The position numbers were made by a program, and so were the translations under genes. From NCBI GenBank assembly GCA_027475525.1, contig JAMWFC010000088.1, forward strand, positions 1,147,534 to 1,211,533: a DNA stretch of 64,000 bases, in the 5' to 3' direction. Each line of letters starts with the position of its first letter. Within the stretch, counting starts at the first letter, position 1. The DNA comes from Macrolepiota albuminosa (taxonomy: Eukaryota; Basidiomycota; Agaricomycetes; Agaricales; Agaricaceae). Below the pieces are notes generated by a model, which ran no database searches, had not been told where the DNA came from, and saw nothing but the letters and a program-made list of their open reading frames with translations. Positions 23,425 through 34,880 of this stretch are shown in pieces.

Positions 23425-26400
23425 CTGCTAAGTAATTAATTTTTTTTTATGTTGAAGGATTATACTTTTATTTTTTATATTATTGTTTTTTTCTTTTACC
23501 AAGTTGAGAGATTCTGTTTTTTTAAATATATGTAATTTGTTTCATGTTGTTAAATGCCTTGTTTATTATTGTAATTTAAGGAGCATGCATAAAAATTGTA
23601 CAATTATGTGATAATTTCTTTCCTCTAGCAGTCATTATTCTGTTTTCTTTATTTATTTTCATCTTTGAAAATTAGACCACATTGTCTTTGGTATTCATAA
23701 AATTTTTTGAATTATTTTTTCTGTAACTTGTATAGATTCAGTTTTCTGTCTAATAGAATGTGCTTATATAAGCTATTGCTTCTGTAATAGTTTATTGCTT
23801 GATCAATCTGTTCTGAAATTGCATTTTGACATATTGATTGAGTTTATAAATTTGCTTTCTTTTAGTATTTTATACTTAGTTGTCAATCTGCTATTATGCT
23901 CAGTGTCATTGAATAAAGATATGTACATGAGAGTTGTCAATCTATAACTCTTTTTATTTATGCATATTTAAAGAGTCGACTGTTATGATTTTAAATTTCT
24001 TATCTACATTAATTGATACACTTAATATATTGAAATAAATAATCGGAGGAGCCATTAGAAACTGAGAAACTTTGATTAATCATCTCAGATATAAACTATA
24101 TCTTGTGCTTATATAGCACCAAAAAATACCTACAAGAAGCAGGTTCATTTCTCACTTTTGGCATAGTTTGTTGTAGTACCCAAACTATTTCTGTTCACAA
24201 GCTATAAATGTGAAGCCACAATTGCAGAGAGATACATCTGTTTTTGTATAAAAGTCATATTTATGTCAATATCTTCTATGCCTACACAGACAATAATGAA
24301 AATTGAAGGCTTTGAAGTTAAGTCTCTATGTTGTATTTGTCTACTTATTAATACATATCATGCCATCCAATTCTTATATTTATGCTAATAGACATTAATA
24401 TATATGATCAACTTCCTCAATCATTGAGAAACCCCTCCCTTCAAACTCAAAAGCTCAACTCATTTAAATTTGATCAAGTTTCATATAAATAGTAGCTAGA
24501 ATTTCTCTCTCTGCTTCAGTAATTGTGCTATTGATTTTTTTTTGACTATTCAATCTTATAGACAGTCATTGACAAAACTCTACTGTAGATCTTGGTATTG
24601 CCATGCGCTGCAGCAGCCCATCTCTATTGATATGTATAAGTAATTTAGCCTCCACCTCTTTTTTGTGTAAGTTGAAACAACTAATAGAGCATGTTATATT
24701 GTGTTTCAAAGCAATATAAATGACAAAACCTGCACAATTCTCCTACTCTTATTGCCACCATATATGTAAACATACAATTCAATGATTAATATCTATGTAG
24801 TATTCATTTATCTTATTTTTGCAACCCAATTATCTGAATCATGACACACATGAAATATAAACAATGATTCAGCATCTTCCACCTATATTTTATAAAGTAT
24901 ATCAACACCACAAAGTTGGTCTGACACTGTCAATCAAATAATGTTGCACACAAATGATTGTTCTAGTATTGTTGTGTGTTAAAAATATAACTTATGTAAA
25001 TTGCAAGATATCCTATGAGATGAAACGGATGAGAAAAAAGACAAAAAGCTACAAACAAAAAAAATAAGAAAAGACTCAGACTAAGAGAAATCCTGCAAAA
25101 GAACAGGTGAAAAAATACAAAGAATGAACAAATAAATACACATACAGTGCACATGGTCACTTCCCATCCACTGAGTTGGCAGGAAACAAACAAAAACATA
25201 TAAACTTTAACTACATTTTTTCTTTGCAAATAGTAGTTATAAAAACACTTTAATTCAGCTTAGATATGATAGTTCTATTATTGGTGTGCTTTTCAAGACA
25301 CTTAGTAAAGTTTTGGTTTTTTGTCAACTAGAAAAGTGAAACAAACCCTATTACATAATTATTAGGGTTATGTATATAGTTATTCCCTTTATGACAAGAC
25401 CCAAAAGACACTCATCTTCATCAAATCTTCATCAAGCATGGTTGATAATGTTAATGACCATCATAATATTCCCTGGTATGCATTGATGAGATGTATATTT
25501 GTTCATTGTATAGGCTGCTTGCCTGATATTTAGACCATGTCTATGCAAAACATATGTTAGTACATAATAAAAAGTATGCAAGCCTATATATAGTGCATAC
25601 TAATATGCATCCATATATCTCCAGCAGTGGCAGAAGTATTTTCAGATATTTTGCACTGTGACTGCATCCAAGCACTCTGATATCAATTTTTTTTAGCTGT
25701 TTGAAAGGTTCTGTCAGCAAGTTACAGAAACCTGAGGAGTAAAAATCGACATAAGTATAAAGAAAAAGTTAAAAGGGACCTTAAAAAAAGAATTGGAGTG
25801 ATCAACACATATATTGCTTTGCTTGTCCCTATACCATCTTGATAGGATTAAGCTCATAATGAAATTTAAGAAGAAAAAGGCATTTATGTCCAGCACACTC
25901 AATGATAAGTTGAAGCAGTGGCTTCTCTTTGCAGAAATCTTCTTTCAGTAAAAGCACATGTTGCATGTAGTAGTCCCTAAATTTGTCCACATGCTAAGCA
26001 TCCATCTCTCAGAAATACCTTGCATCTCAAGTTCTAGAGTATCCACACTTTTGATTTCATCTTCTTTTGTAAAGGTGACCTCTGGAAGCTATGGCTCAGT
26101 CACACAGCTGGCAGAGGGATATCCAAAGAGAACAAGTCTAGAGATTCTCTATGCCAGGTTGAACACTTTTGGGGCTTCTGAAGCATAGGAAACAACTGTA
26201 CAGTACAACAAAACCTTAAAAACTCAAAAATTGCCTAAACAAACAAGTGCACAAACAAGACAGGAAAACTTTGGACTTTGGAGGTCAGAAAGGCAAACTC
26301 CAGCTTATATAAGTGGTCTGGAAGTGGTACTGAAGGGCTAAAGAATCAGAGCACCTCAAGGGCTGAGAATACTACCAATAGATAGTGTTGAAAGAGTAAA

Positions 26401-26787
26401 AGCAGTAAGGTAAAAGAATGAAAGCAGAAATAAGAGAATGAAGGATTGAAGAGTGAAAGCAAGAAGAAAAGAGGAGTCCCCTGACAACATCCAGAATAAT
26501 ACACACAAGTTTAATCCTCAGTTGTGTATAGAAATTGTGAGTAACATACCCTCAGTTGTCCATTGTCTCAACCAAACTGAGGCTACTTCATGTATGTTGT
26601 GAGCTATATGTATGCATACAGACAAAACAAAGCATTGGCCACTGTGGCCCTGAGGACCATTGTATTTGTATATCACACTAGTCACACATATGGCCTCATG
26701 ATCTCCCAGCAATATGACTGAACAAGCACCTTATTCAACATTACAAGTTACAATTGCTAATCAAGCACATAGCTAAGTTTGTCATCA
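23425..26787. other. AT-rich gene-free block
   Basis: About 3.3 kb of AT-rich sequence with homopolymer T and A runs and no open frame that resembles a protein. The longest frame (24963-25229, minus) is a low-complexity Phe/Leu/Ser string and is rejected. Probably decayed transposon sequence. The downstream part (about 25.9-26.8 kb) is less AT-rich and may be older element debris or the 3' flank of the GMC gene. Confidence 0.5.
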
Positions 26788-29281
26788 CTACTGATTGTGT
26801 ACTGAGGCAAGGATGACATCTGCTGCCTTCTCGGAGATCTGCAAGGTGTTTCGGTCAATGACATTGGAGCCTTTTCAGTCTCGAACTACTTGCCATATAG
26901 GTCGGGGTGGTCACGAAAAATCCGGGAACATTGGGCCAAGAGCTAAGGTCAACAACTCTGAGGTTGTTCACTCCTCTCACTTTGAAGTTACCATCTAGGA
27001 CTGCATTAGGATCTGAAACACTAATTGTGTTAGTCCCAGATATCCGACTGATTCTTCTTAGTCCCACCATTATCTGGCCCGATTGCATTGGTACAACATG
27101 CGTGGTGACCTATAATAATACATCGGAATTAAAATTAAAATCAGAAAAATGAAGCAGAAAAGTGCTGGGTAATGCAACCCACCGAAGATACGGTTATAGA
27201 CAAAGTTGTCAATTTCATCGTCCGTCGTCACGTTAGGTCCCGGAGCGATTTCTTCCATCACAAAGGGGCCGATTGGTGGCAGTGCCACAAGTTTCCTGGC
27301 ACGTTTGATACCCTCCCGGATTGCAGCGACATCTACAAATCCATTAGGCGCCTGAAAGTGCGACTTCTGAATGTTCAAGGGGTCTTGTGGGTGAGAGCCT
27401 GTTAATTTTACGGTACCCTTTGAAGAGGGATGTCCTTTGAGGACAACTGCTGTCAGGCCATTGTGAATGTCGGCCACTTCTTGTGCTATACCTGTTTAAA
27501 GTGAGATGAGATGTTCCAAGGATGGATCGTCCGGAGATACCTCGGAAGAAACCGCGGAAAAACACAGGGACATAGTAGGTAAGAACATCGGGTGCAGGTA
27601 GGCTAGAAGACGACTGGGATATAACAGAGTTCATGGCACCGGCGAAGGCATAACCATTTTCATGGTCATGGTCAAGCCAATAACCTAGACAAGGGTCTTC
27701 AGTGCGGTTGGAAAGCCATTTGCAACCATTGAACAGGGTATAGTTGTCCTTCAAGAGCCAGTTGACTGCGACTTCGTCGTGATCTGAAGTAGTCACTTAA
27801 ATTGAAAGACTCTACGCCACTGCAATGGATCAATCACCCTGTAAATTGGTACCGACGCCTGGCAGGTGTACTACAGGCTCAATCCCGAATTGCGAAAGCT
27901 GGGCGTTGTCGCCAATCCCGGAAAGCATGAGCTGAGATTTATTTGCCTAGTCAACAACACGCGCAACGGTAAATTACGGTGAATAGAATATCGACTTACA
28001 AGCTGGGGGCTCTGAAACACACCAGCACTGATAATAACTTCATGTCTCGCCGTGACATTCTGAACGTTGAGAGTAGCCTTCCCGTTGAAATTGCTGGCGA
28101 CAGGTAAAGCAGCCCCAGGTGCTATTTGCACGCCGTAAGCTGATACAGTTGAGCTGGAGTTACACAGGAGAATCTTCGTGGCAAGTGTATTCAAGGCGAG
28201 GTGGAGTTGTCCAGGCCGGGACTGCTGAACAGCTGCTAACCTATCCCGTACAGAGGATCTCAAATGCTGGTTGTTAGTAGTGAAACTGGTGGTACCAACG
28301 CCGAAGGCCGAGTCGGCCGATAAGCTGTTGAGGTCTGGGATCGGAGGGCCAGCAACCAAAGGGTCCCACTGAGATGTTGCAAGCGCTGCAATCTGCGGGT
28401 CTAAAGAAAATAATTCATTAAAGAGGCGTTCAGGGACGCTAAGAATGACCCCAACCAAGGAAGAAAGGATTTGCAGCAAAAACATCCAGCGGAAGAAGGC
28501 TGGTCTCCAGCCACCCATTAAAACCATGATCTGGAAACAGGATTTGGGGTTGGAGATAGAGGTTTTTCTCGATGCGGCGGAAGTAAGTCGATTGCATATT
28601 GTTTCTGGACCACGTCGGGTCGTTGAATGTGGTCGCTAGCCCATCGAAATCTTGTCGAGTACCAGAAATGATGTTGATCATAGCATTATGGACCTTGAGA
28701 GCAAAATTGTGTTGGCCAAGCATATTGTCGCATGTAGAACACTCACTGTTGAACCTCCCAGTCCACAAGCCCTCGGATACCTGATATTTAAAAATCTCAG
28801 CATTCTGCACTAACGAAAGTCCATCAAAGCCTACCAATCATTATTTCTCGTGGCGGAAAACCCGGCAGGATATTCTTGATAGGTATAATTGAGAAAAATT
28901 TGTGGATCTAGACAGATGAGCAATGTGAGGTGAATAATGCCACAGTTCCATGTTACGTTCAGCCTAGCCCAAATACCTTCAAGTGACCGAAGAAAGTAAG
29001 CAGGAATAGTTGTGTTGTAATTGACCGTGTCATGGCAAGCATCCACAAGGAGAACTGATGTGTAAGTAAGAAATTAGCGAGTTTCTTATAAATACAATAA
29101 TAAGAGACTGACCTGAATAACCGGCCTCTGCAAGCCGGGCTGCAAGAGGTCCACCTCCAGCACCAGCGCCGACGACAATGAAGTCATAATCAGCGTTAGC
29201 GGTGTTCGGACATGCAGGCAAGGCAGCGCGCGTCGCCGTGGTAATGAAATAGAGAGCCCAGATACTCAGTGCGGAGAACAT
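26788..29281 (-). CDS. Secreted GMC oxidoreductase (aryl-alcohol-oxidase-like, AA3 family)
   Basis: FAD-dependent glucose-methanol-choline oxidoreductase. Twelve exons sum to 621 codons: 29281-29113, 29054-28977, 28907-28835, 28780-28747, 28693-28456, 28400-28000, 27931-27838, 27795-27541, 27491-27183, 27109-27068, 27012-26894 and 26838-26788. A signal peptide (residues 1 to about 20) precedes the dinucleotide-binding motif VVGAGAGGG at residues 36-44. The first GMC signature region reads YPRACGLGGSTVHNA, the second AGVFQSPQLLMLSGIG. The catalytic His region reads GHHACCTNAIG. The C-terminal stretch is VVDLSSWPNVPGFFVTTPTY, without the usual second His/Asn context of model aryl-alcohol oxidase. 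Such enzymes oxidise alcohols outside the cell and supply H2O2, often in lignocellulose decay; the substrate here is unknown. The last intron has a GC donor. Confidence 0.92.
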
Positions 29282-29310
29282 TGGAAGTTGGGGAACGCGT
29301 ACAGCAGCAC

Positions 29311-29323
29311 GTCCTTTATATGC
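29311..29323 (-). promoter_or_regulatory. TATA-like box of the GMC gene
   Basis: The minus strand reads CATATAAAGGAC here, 30-42 bp upstream of the ATG at 29281. This is a plausible core promoter element with a short leader. Confidence 0.5.
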
Positions 29324-30678
29324 TAACGTTAGACATCCTAAAACATTTTAGTACATTTCGCAATTGATATTGGTCTCGTGGCGTGTAACACCTGTCAAAA
29401 ACTATCTTATCAATCTCGTCAATTGAAAAAGCCACAGTTCTGAGGCAATACAAGCATCCATATATCACGCCTCAAAAAGCATTAATTCAGGAAACATCAA
29501 CATAGGCTCCAGCCGGATTGAAATTGAAACCAAGGTCACACCTTTTCCGGGAATGAAGGACTTTATGCAGTCCCCGAAGAAGACAGAAACGGCTCGGCAA
29601 AGCGACCACTATTATCGCCTTTGAGACGGTCTATAGATTGGTGCTTGTAATATACACTCACCTCTCGTAGTACATATTTGTCAAGTTCACGGGTGTCAAG
29701 AAGTGAACGTGCGCGCCCATGAGTGCCCGGACAACCTGTGCGAGCATCCGGTGTCGACTACCTTACCTTACCTTCCATTGAAGAATGCTTTCCATTTCTA
29801 TTATTGGGTATCGTACTTCTTTTTTGAATTTAGTTCAACGAGATGCTTGTTAGCCAAATGATCTAACAATTCATTGATTCTCCCGCTGAAATGATGAGAT
29901 TACTTGCATCAGTGATCCTAACCTTAACGGGCGAACATATCGGCACGCCGCATGGTGGAATTGAGTATCTATTCGTTTGGAATACTCTGCCACCCCTTTA
30001 GTTCGGAGTCCCCTCTGATAGCACTCCAAACAAGGCATACAACATACCTAATGGGTTTCCGAATTAGTCCGGGGTGAGACAAGGTGGGGTAGCGAATGGT
30101 CAAGTCAGTTGTCACTCGTTGGTTAGCTCTTCAAGGCCAGTGAGAACTGGATCCAGGAGGATCTGGAGCCAGTGCCAATTTCTGACTTGCTCGGGCTTAT
30201 CTAGCTACCCGTATACTCGGCTTCCCTCGGTTATCCTTCCGGAAGATGATTCAAAAAGCGGGAATACTTGACGAGCTCTAGAGTTCAGACAAGGCTAGGG
30301 CATTTTTGAACCGGCTTAAAATTTCAACCCAACATGTTTTATTTCAATCCTGTTCCTCCTTTAACTGATGCTGACATCACTATAATGAGAATTTTGTTGG
30401 CTGTCATGCAGAGTCACCTATGATCTTTTCCAGTGCCACCTTCAGCGCAGTAGTGTTGACCGTTGGCTAGAATTAAAGATCAACTTGAGGTTTACTGCCT
30501 GGGCTGTTCCATAGCGTGAAGGACGTACATTGGAGACGAGCAAGGGAAGCTGAGACATGATGGTATCCAAGCCAGCTCCTTCGCACTTGCCGTCATGGGA
30601 GTGACCTGCCTGCCTGCTATCCCGCCTGCGGAAGTTTAGTCCGGGAGAAGTGACTTGCTACACATGTTATGAGCAAAG
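29324..30678. other. Intergenic: GMC upstream and sphingomyelinase downstream region
   Basis: About 1.35 kb with no supported gene. It would carry upstream control sequences of the GMC gene and the 3' end of the sphingomyelinase-like gene, both transcribed leftwards. Confidence 0.5.
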
Positions 30679-33149
30679 CTATTTATACTTTAAAGTCATT
30701 GTGTGAGGACATACACAATTGTTCTCAGCACGCATCGCACGGAGGCCGCAAATGGTTTGCTCCTTGCAGTCAGCGTCACAGGAAGGAATGTCGTATCCAC
30801 GATTCAAGAAAGTGTTGTACTGCTGGAAGGCGGTGTCGTCCGATTCAAAGAGCTCAGTGACACGGTGCCAGAATGCAGCGTTGAGTGACTCGTTGGCCTT
30901 TGCACCGGCGAGAGAACCCCAGGTTGAACGCACGCTGTAATACTGAGTCCAGGTAGCTGCACAACAGCGTTAAGGTCAAGATAGATAGACTGGGCCAACC
31001 ATAAACAACGCACGGGAGATTTGGAAGGTTGAGGAAGTCATATCAGCTGCAAAAAAAAATTCTTAGTGCTCAAAAAAAAAGCTTTCCAAGCACGGGTCAC
31101 GTACAGAAGTAGACATGGGCATCCATAACCTCATATGTGTCCGGATCAATGTCATAGGTTTTAAAGGCAGGGTTGCCATCTTGTGGACCTATGAGCGTCT
31201 CAAGTGATTGTTAAGTATGGGTGGTACTCACCACGAGGAGTGATAGAAGGAGCAATCCATGCGACACTGACTGCGTTCGCCTCACTCCTGTCATCGTAAT
31301 CAGAATAGGCGATCTGGAATTGATCCTGCGGGGATAGTTCTGATAAAAGGCACTGGCGCTCTCTGTTAGGATCATACCTGGTGACTGTGTCCGTAGAACT
31401 GAGCAGAAATCGTATTCTTGTAGCGTTGGACGATTTGATCAAAATAGTTGGACTGTCAAACACGGCATGACATATTACTTTTGAACTGAACAGACTTGAT
31501 GGACGAACCTGATCATCAAGACAATCCCAGCGACCAGGAGGCATGTGCCCAATTATCCATGCACGCTGCCCGGCATCTTCGGCAGCCTGGAGTTGGGAAA
31601 CAAGAAAAGCAAGGATACCGTTGGGATCCGGTCTTGTTGGAAACCCATTAGCACCCTAGGTTTTGGAATTACCTGTCGCTACTCACTGCTGGTCATTATC
31701 ATCATAGAGCCAGAAACTAAGTCGACAAGGAAAGCAAAAGAAAGATACGAGTAGCAATGTTTGCCACTTACTTTAGCTTGTACCAGTAGCCGGTATTGAT
31801 AGAGATAATCCTGATAAATTAGTACTTCACAAAGCGTTGACAAGAACAAGCGACTACCTCAACGAAGTACCAGGATGAACTATAGAATAACTTCCGGAGA
31901 TGTGGGATACTTCGTCTGCGCCAGTGGTGTTGATCCATTCCTGAAGAGGTTTAATAGGTAAGGTCATGAGATCGAGCTGACTGTAGAAATGTACGAGCGT
32001 ACCTTCCAACCTGCGGCTTGGGTGTCAAAAACCCATTGGGCGGCATCGGGGGAATCCGAAGTGTTCCTCGGGTAGAGGTTGATGGGCGCTACTTCGCTAG
32101 ATGAATAGCCATGAAATGGGTGTCGACTACTTAACTGTGATTAGTGAAACGCACTGATTGCCTGGTGTTAAAAAGATTCCAGTCAGTAGTATCAATAAAA
32201 GTTAAGACTGACGAACCAATGACAGGATAGACTGGTGTCTTGAGAAGAGTTGTCATTTCATTGTTGAAGGTTTTCAGATCATTCGTAACGGAGGACTGGT
32301 TGACCAACCATACGGCCGCTGGTACGGAAAGTCATCAGCTTGAAGAAGTATGACGATTTTGTCTACGTCTAAGCGTACCTTCAATAACATCACCCGTGAA
32401 GATATTGAACTTGTTGGTTGTAGGTAGTACCTTCAGCATTGATTGGATCAACTTCGTGCTAGTGTCACAGTCATGGGCTCCAACTGGTCCAGCAGGAACC
32501 GCAGGAGTGGCTGGACTGTCAGCATAATCTCTGCAGCAGATAGGTTTCGTGCAATTCACGTCTGCTCCAGGCTATTAAGATTAATTTTGAGACGTAGCAA
32601 GCATGACAGTAGGACACACTGTATATGAGCGATCGATGTGAACGTCGCTGAAGTGGGAGACCTGGAAAGGTGTTCTGCCCTTGGAAACCCAAACTTTTGG
32701 ATTGGTAGGCGCGGCCTTGGGGAAAGGTACAGTGTAGTCATTAACGTCCGGTTGCTGGCAAAGACCCAAGAGCGCATTGCACAACTTGGTCGCGGTTTGG
32801 CCAAGAGGGTCGATGGAACGCAAATCATGGGCAACCACAGGACCCTGCTCCCCAATGATCCCTTCACAAACATCATCGTCTTCAACCTGATTGACGAAGG
32901 AACTACATGAGGAACAAAACTGTTTCTACACGCTGGACAACTTACACCGAGTATCTTGCAAACCTCGATAATAGTATCTGAGAATGCGGAGTCGCCGAGC
33001 TCTGCAACACCTGCCAAGGGGACCAACAGAGCATGACATGCAGAACAGCTGACTGCGTTTTCTATGGCATCGACAATGTCGTCAACAAGACTAGCGCGCG
33101 TGGTGCACGCGCAGAGCAAGAGAGCAAACAGTAGCTGTAACCAAAGCAT
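30679..33149 (-). CDS. Secreted acid sphingomyelinase-like phosphodiesterase with saposin domain
   Basis: The family hydrolyses sphingomyelin-like phosphodiesters at acid pH outside the cell or in the vacuole. Fifteen exons sum to 569 codons: 33149-32946, 32886-32620, 32571-32379, 32318-32217, 32161-32155, 32096-32003, 31940-31858, 31810-31772, 31716-31687, 31632-31509, 31452-31378, 31325-31232, 31188-31105, 31046-31014 and 30956-30679. A signal peptide (about 1-19) and a Cys-rich saposin B domain (CSACHALL to ALLGLC) precede the metallophosphoesterase domain. All metal ligand motifs are present: SDVHID (D149, H151), FTGD (D218), GNHE (256-259), WIIGHMPPG and FYGHSH. It matches the acid sphingomyelinase family closely (NCTKPICCRDYADSP, NTGYWYKLNFWLYD). 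The GNHE motif is split by a 7-nt exon at 32155-32161. The native substrate in a fungus is unproven. Confidence 0.92.
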
Positions 33150-34880
33150 GTTGTATGGGTGAAGCTGTTCGTTGATCTAGGAAAAGATCAAACAATTTAA
33201 AGATGACCGGTGGCTTGTCAAGCAGGGAGAAAGTTGGCACGCGTCAGCATCTCTTCTCAATACATATGGCAAGTGCATGCGAGAGAGCCATCAAAAAGAA
33301 CAACTTTGAGAATTGACGACAAAAAAATCACACGTCTACCATTTCAACGCTAGTCGTAATGAACCTTGTGCAGCGCTAGGACTTGGTGTGATTTGTTCCG
33401 CCAGAGTTATCTGAACAAAAAGCATGTGAAGATTGGCTGATGGGTGTGCTATATCATATGGAGTATGACGGTTCTGTAGTTCCTAGCAACTGTGAAGTAT
33501 GATGAAGGGAAAGAAGCCGCTTGAACTTCTCACCCTGACAATAACACGTGAAATTTTAAGAACACGTACCGGCATTGTTCAAAGAAAGAGTCTTTGCGCG
33601 ACCCATAACCATCACCACTACCACGACCACGACCATCTCGGACATATACGTACGCGTCTAGTAATCCTAGCATCTGTCTTTGCTGATATTGTTATCATGA
33701 CTATAGGCATTGCTTTTACCCGACGGAAAATATCGACCGCCCCCGTCGCGTACCCAATATTGGGTGTGGATGGCATGTAGTTCAACTGACCAATGACCAA
33801 TGACCACTCTGTATCACTTAAGCCAGGACAGAAGAGAAAGTCCCGGACTGCTGGAAAGTACGTCAAATATTCTTTTTAGTTAATCTGGGAATCTGGGAAC
33901 TTGATTGGCATGGAAAACAGCCTTTTCTTGTCTCTGATGTGCCTTACATACGTGCAAAGCCGAACCCAGAGCAATGAAACAAGAAAGCTCAAGTGGCGGA
34001 TTTTAAATCCATCGAGACAAGGATGGGTAATCATGAATGCAGCATCACAAGACCTTGAGCAACATCAGCCGTTATCGATTGCAGTGGATGGAAGATTCAG
34101 TGTCCCAGCACGACAGAGATAAGCAGGAAGAGGTGAAGGTAGTCTATAGGGAGAGCATGAACTGAACTTGAAGTACTGAATCATCTTTCCATCAAATTTC
34201 TAGGGTTGTGATAATCAACCTTTGATTAGGCTTTCAGGTGGAGTGATTCATTAATATCTTTGGTGATAGGCGTGAGCACATGCATGCTTCTCGGAAAGGA
34301 GTTCTTTATTAGTACTAGAGTTTGCTCGCTTACATTTTTCCAGCTGAATCCGACTCCTTGTGGCGTTACACAAACATGTATCGAAACGTCTTGAAAAATG
34401 ATGCTTTAAATTTGCAATGTACACAGGCCTCGGCATTATGAATTTCGACATGCAGCTTACTAGTAGAGGGCTGATCAAAAACGATAACTTCCACGAGGCG
34501 TCGATCAAAATCCGGCTCGTGAATACTCTTTACTTACTGTGACATCTCGCCTCATGAATGCACAATCACCCCAGTTTCATCGAATACAAACTGCAATATG
34601 TCAAGTGTAGGTTCCTTACTGCATGTACGGTTCAGCTCTTTACGATCGATGCGCTCGGGTGAATTGAAACGTGGGGTGCGCATTGCCCGTTATCCACCCA
34701 GAAACACTGAGCAATTACTCGAGGCTCCGAGCCTCAATGCAAACGCATGGCCAGACGCATAACCTTGAACACGCGTCCCTTGACCACTATTATCCTTCAT
34801 ATCTGGCGTGTCTTTGACTACCACAGTCAATACTTCTTATACCCTCTATACCTGCTTTCTCGCATTTCATCGAGTTAGCA
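33150..34880. other. Intergenic region
   Basis: About 1.7 kb between divergently transcribed genes. It holds the upstream regions of the sphingomyelinase-like gene (minus) and the repeat-protein gene (plus). A His-rich frame at 33499-33780 has no other support. No RNA gene seen. Confidence 0.5.

Noticed and set aside
24963..25229. 88-residue hydrophobic open frame as a membrane protein
   Set aside because: It is a Phe/Leu/Ser/Val low-complexity string produced by AT-rich DNA, with no splice partners or family features.
23425..26787. Ty1/copia or hAT remnant in the AT-rich block
   Set aside because: I translated parts of it on the minus strand looking for integrase or transposase motifs and found none I could defend.
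33499..33780. His-rich open frame as a metal-binding protein
   Set aside because: The HNHHHYHDHDH run comes from a simple CAT/CAC-rich stretch. There is no other support, and it lies in the space between two divergent promoters.
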